A DNA stretch of 64,000 nt from Flavilitoribacter nigricans DSM 23189 = NBRC 102662 (lineage in GTDB: Bacteria; Bacteroidota; Bacteroidia; Chitinophagales; Saprospiraceae), in contig NZ_PDUD01000028.1 of assembly GCF_002646595.1 (NCBI RefSeq), forward strand, positions 124,001 to 188,000. Reading direction: 5' to 3'. A program made the position numbers and the translations under genes. Of the stretch, positions 62,429 to 64,000 are shown piece by piece. The first letter of the stretch is position 1; each line of letters begins with the position of its first letter. The notes below the pieces were generated by a model, which ran no database searches, had not been told where the DNA came from, and worked only from the letters and a program-made list of their open reading frames with translations.

Positions 62429-63463
62429 ATGAAAAAGAACACGCCACATTTATTTTTTCTTTTGTTGGTGTTAGTGATTACCGCTGCGTTTTTCGGGCTC
62501 ATTAAAGACTTCCTACTGGCTGTATTCTGGGCGATCGTACTTTCCATTCTTTTCCATTCCACCTACCGATATATCGGTATCAAGCTCAAGGGTCGTAAAA
62601 ACGCCGCTGCCGGACTCACCCTGCTGAGTATACTCCTGCTGGTGATCATTCCCCTGACCTTTCTGGCCATTACCCTGGTGAACGAAAGCCTGGCGGTCTA
62701 CGAACAGATCCAGGATGGTGATATTAATATCCAGGAACGGATCGATCGCTTTCAGGAACAGATCCCGGAACTGGAAAGCTATCTGGAGAATTTTGGGGTT
62801 GAAACGGCAAAGATCCGGGAATCAATCGGAGAAGCCATTGCCAGCGCTACCCAAAATCTGGCCGGAAAGGCGATCGGTATCACCCAGAATATATTCGGCT
62901 TTATCGTCCAGTTTTTTCTGATGCTCTATATCCTTTTCTTTTTTCTGCGGGACGGTCGTCGACTGATCCATCAGCTCGTATGGGTATTACCGCTGGGCGA
63001 CGAGAACGAAAGAAAATTGCTGGCGCGCTTTGCCAGTGTAGCAAGGGCTACGGTCAAAGGCAGTCTGATCGTAGCGCTGGTACAGGGCACCATCGGCGGT
63101 CTGCTTTTCTGGGCCGTCGGCATACCCGCTGCGGTACTCTGGGGCTTCCTGATGACCATTCTCTCCCTGCTCCCCATCGGTAGCGGTCTGGTTTGGGGAC
63201 CGGCCGCCATCATTCTTTTTACGCAAGGAGAGATCGGTAAAGCGATCGCCATTCTCATTGTAGGTGCACTGGTGATCGGACTGGTAGACAACCTCCTGCG
63301 TCCGCGCCTGGTGGGCAACGATACCAAAATGCCGGATTACCTGATCCTGCTGTCCACACTTGGGGGACTTGCCTGGTTCGGTCTGTCGGGTTTTGTGCTC
63401 GGCCCCATCATTGCCGCCTTTTTCGTTACCTGCTGGGCGATGCTTGGGGAGGAATTCCGGTAG
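62429..63463 (+). CDS. AI-2E family transporter
   Basis: A 344-residue integral membrane protein of the AI-2 exporter/UPF0118 (YdiK/TqsA) family. Helices at ~10-50, 60-85 and several between 145 and 335. A hydrophilic stretch (~90-140, NIQERIDRFQEQIPELESYL) precedes ITQNIFGFIVQFFLMLYILF. The C-terminal FGLSGFVLGPIIAAFFVTCW and VDNLLRPRLVGNDTKMPDY motif are the signature of the family. Substrates include autoinducer-2 or sodium ions in different members; none can be assigned. It diverges from padR. Confidence 0.85.
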   Translation: MKKNTPHLFFLLLVLVITAAFFGLIKDFLLAVFWAIVLSILFHSTYRYIGIKLKGRKNAAAGLTLLSILLLVIIPLTFLAITLVNESLAVYEQIQDGDINIQERIDRFQEQIPELESYLENFGVETAKIRESIGEAIASATQNLAGKAIGITQNIFGFIVQFFLMLYILFFFLRDGRRLIHQLVWVLPLGDENERKLLARFASVARATVKGSLIVALVQGTIGGLLFWAVGIPAAVLWGFLMTILSLLPIGSGLVWGPAAIILFTQGEIGKAIAILIVGALVIGLVDNLLRPRLVGNDTKMPDYLILLSTLGGLAWFGLSGFVLGPIIAAFFVTCWAMLGEEFR

Positions 63464-63537
63464 ACCACTGCGAACTGTCTTTACTCCGCAGCAGCATGAT
63501 CCGGTCCGGATAGATCAATTGCGGATATTCATCCGGA

Positions 63538-64000
63538 TCAGCTCACTGCGTACCAGAAAACGATCTGGTACACTATTCCCAGGACGGCGATCAGTATGGC
63601 CGAAAAGGCCACAAAAGCCAGGAAAAAACGCCAGTCCGTCAATCGTTCGATAAAGCCGGTAAAGATCCCCACCTGCTGGATGATCACCGGCGTGGCGGGG
63701 GTTAATCTTTCCGCCGGCGCACCGCTCAGGTAATCCGCCTTGGTAATGCCCGGTAACAAACGATAGCCTTTTTTCGGAATGGTCTCGATCACTTTAGGAT
63801 TGCGGGCATCGTCCCGGAAGAGCTTCCTCAATTTGGAAATAGATTGCAACAGGGCCTCTTCTCCCCCGCCGTAATTATCCCAGATCTCCGCAACCAACTG
63901 CTCTTTTTTGACCACCCGGCCGCCGGCCCGAGCCAATCGAAGGAGCACTTCCATCAAGCGCGGTTCCACCTTCAAAACCGGATCCAGTACCGTCCCGTTT
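63538..64000 (-). CDS. Winged-helix (OmpR-type) regulator with C-terminal TM, 5' end missing
   Basis: The frame is open to the edge of the window, so the start is missing; ~154 residues remain. The DNA-binding winged helix is complete in its main part: VLDPVLKVEPRLMEVLLRLA, the helix GRVVKKEQLVAEIWDNYGGG, and KLFRDDARNPKVIETIPKKG with GYRLL, the usual wing of CadC-type transcription factors. A hydrophobic helix follows (~residues 125-150, FFLAFVAFSAILIAVLGIVY). CadC-like proteins sense a signal in the membrane or periplasm directly. It is convergent with the transporter gene. Confidence 0.82.
   Translation of the reverse strand, partial: NGTVLDPVLKVEPRLMEVLLRLARAGGRVVKKEQLVAEIWDNYGGGEEALLQSISKLRKLFRDDARNPKVIETIPKKGYRLLPGITKADYLSGAPAERLTPATPVIIQQVGIFTGFIERLTDWRFFLAFVAFSAILIAVLGIVYQIVFWYAVS

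Overview
The window looks like chromosome from a free-living bacterium of the Bacteroidota, most likely the Saprospiria (Lewinella-like). Supports: a secreted protein with a gliding-motility-associated (type B, CHU_C) C-terminal sorting domain, several promoters of the Bacteroidota type (TTG, about 20 bases, TAnnTTTG), frequent TTG/GTG starts, few Shine-Dalgarno sequences, the futalosine menaquinone enzyme MqnC, and TPR-CHAT and caspase proteins beside an ECF sigma factor. The genus is inferred from gene content only. No rRNA, tRNA, CRISPR array, prophage or transposase gene was seen.

Layout. 1-8.9 kb: end of a PBP4-type DD-peptidase, a lipoprotein methyltransferase, a C-terminal processing protease, two hydrolases, a VOC protein, phosphofructokinase, then siroheme synthase and a CoA-type Nudix hydrolase. 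9-19.3 kb: a META-domain lipoprotein, Mfd, an orphan lipoprotein, a six-hairpin glycosidase, a zincless Fpg/Nei glycosylase, an SCP2 protein and a TM1410-like lipoprotein. 19.3-23.5 kb: a minus-strand set (GntP-type permease, RidA, D-threonine-aldolase-like enzyme, M19 dipeptidase) that reads as a D-amino-acid or D-hydroxy-acid use operon. 24-29 kb: tandem membrane-anchored alpha/beta hydrolases joined to a long-chain acyl-CoA ligase, then another hydrolase. 29-36.3 kb: the type-B sorted protein, an ExbD protein, a secreted protein with two PPC-like repeats followed by a membrane-anchored caspase-family protein, a glucosaminidase and a Skp/OmpH protein. 36.4-43.9 kb: QueD, glutathione peroxidase, HolB-RicT, lipoamide dehydrogenase, MoaA and myo-inositol oxygenase. 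44-48.6 kb: GH92 mannosidase, purine nucleoside phosphorylase, MqnC. 48.7-54.1 kb: rimP-nusA-infB. 54.2-64 kb: a 7TM-like protein, HemA, a TPR-CHAT protein divergent from a sigma factor and its probable membrane anti-sigma partner, a PadR pair, an AI-2E family transporter and a truncated winged-helix regulator.

Most genes are housekeeping. The parts most likely to hold something little described are (1) the sigma factor / membrane anti-sigma-like TPR protein / TPR-CHAT protease locus (56.4-61.4 kb) and the separate caspase plus double-PPC secreted pair (32.1-34.6 kb), two caspase-superfamily proteins within 25 kb; and (2) several non-coding palindromic or inverted-repeat elements in gene spacers, one flanked by a perfect 12-bp direct repeat and one with 18/21 matching terminal inverted repeats. 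The rimP leader holds a textbook terminator hairpin between its promoter and start codon, suggesting attenuation of the rimP-nusA operon.
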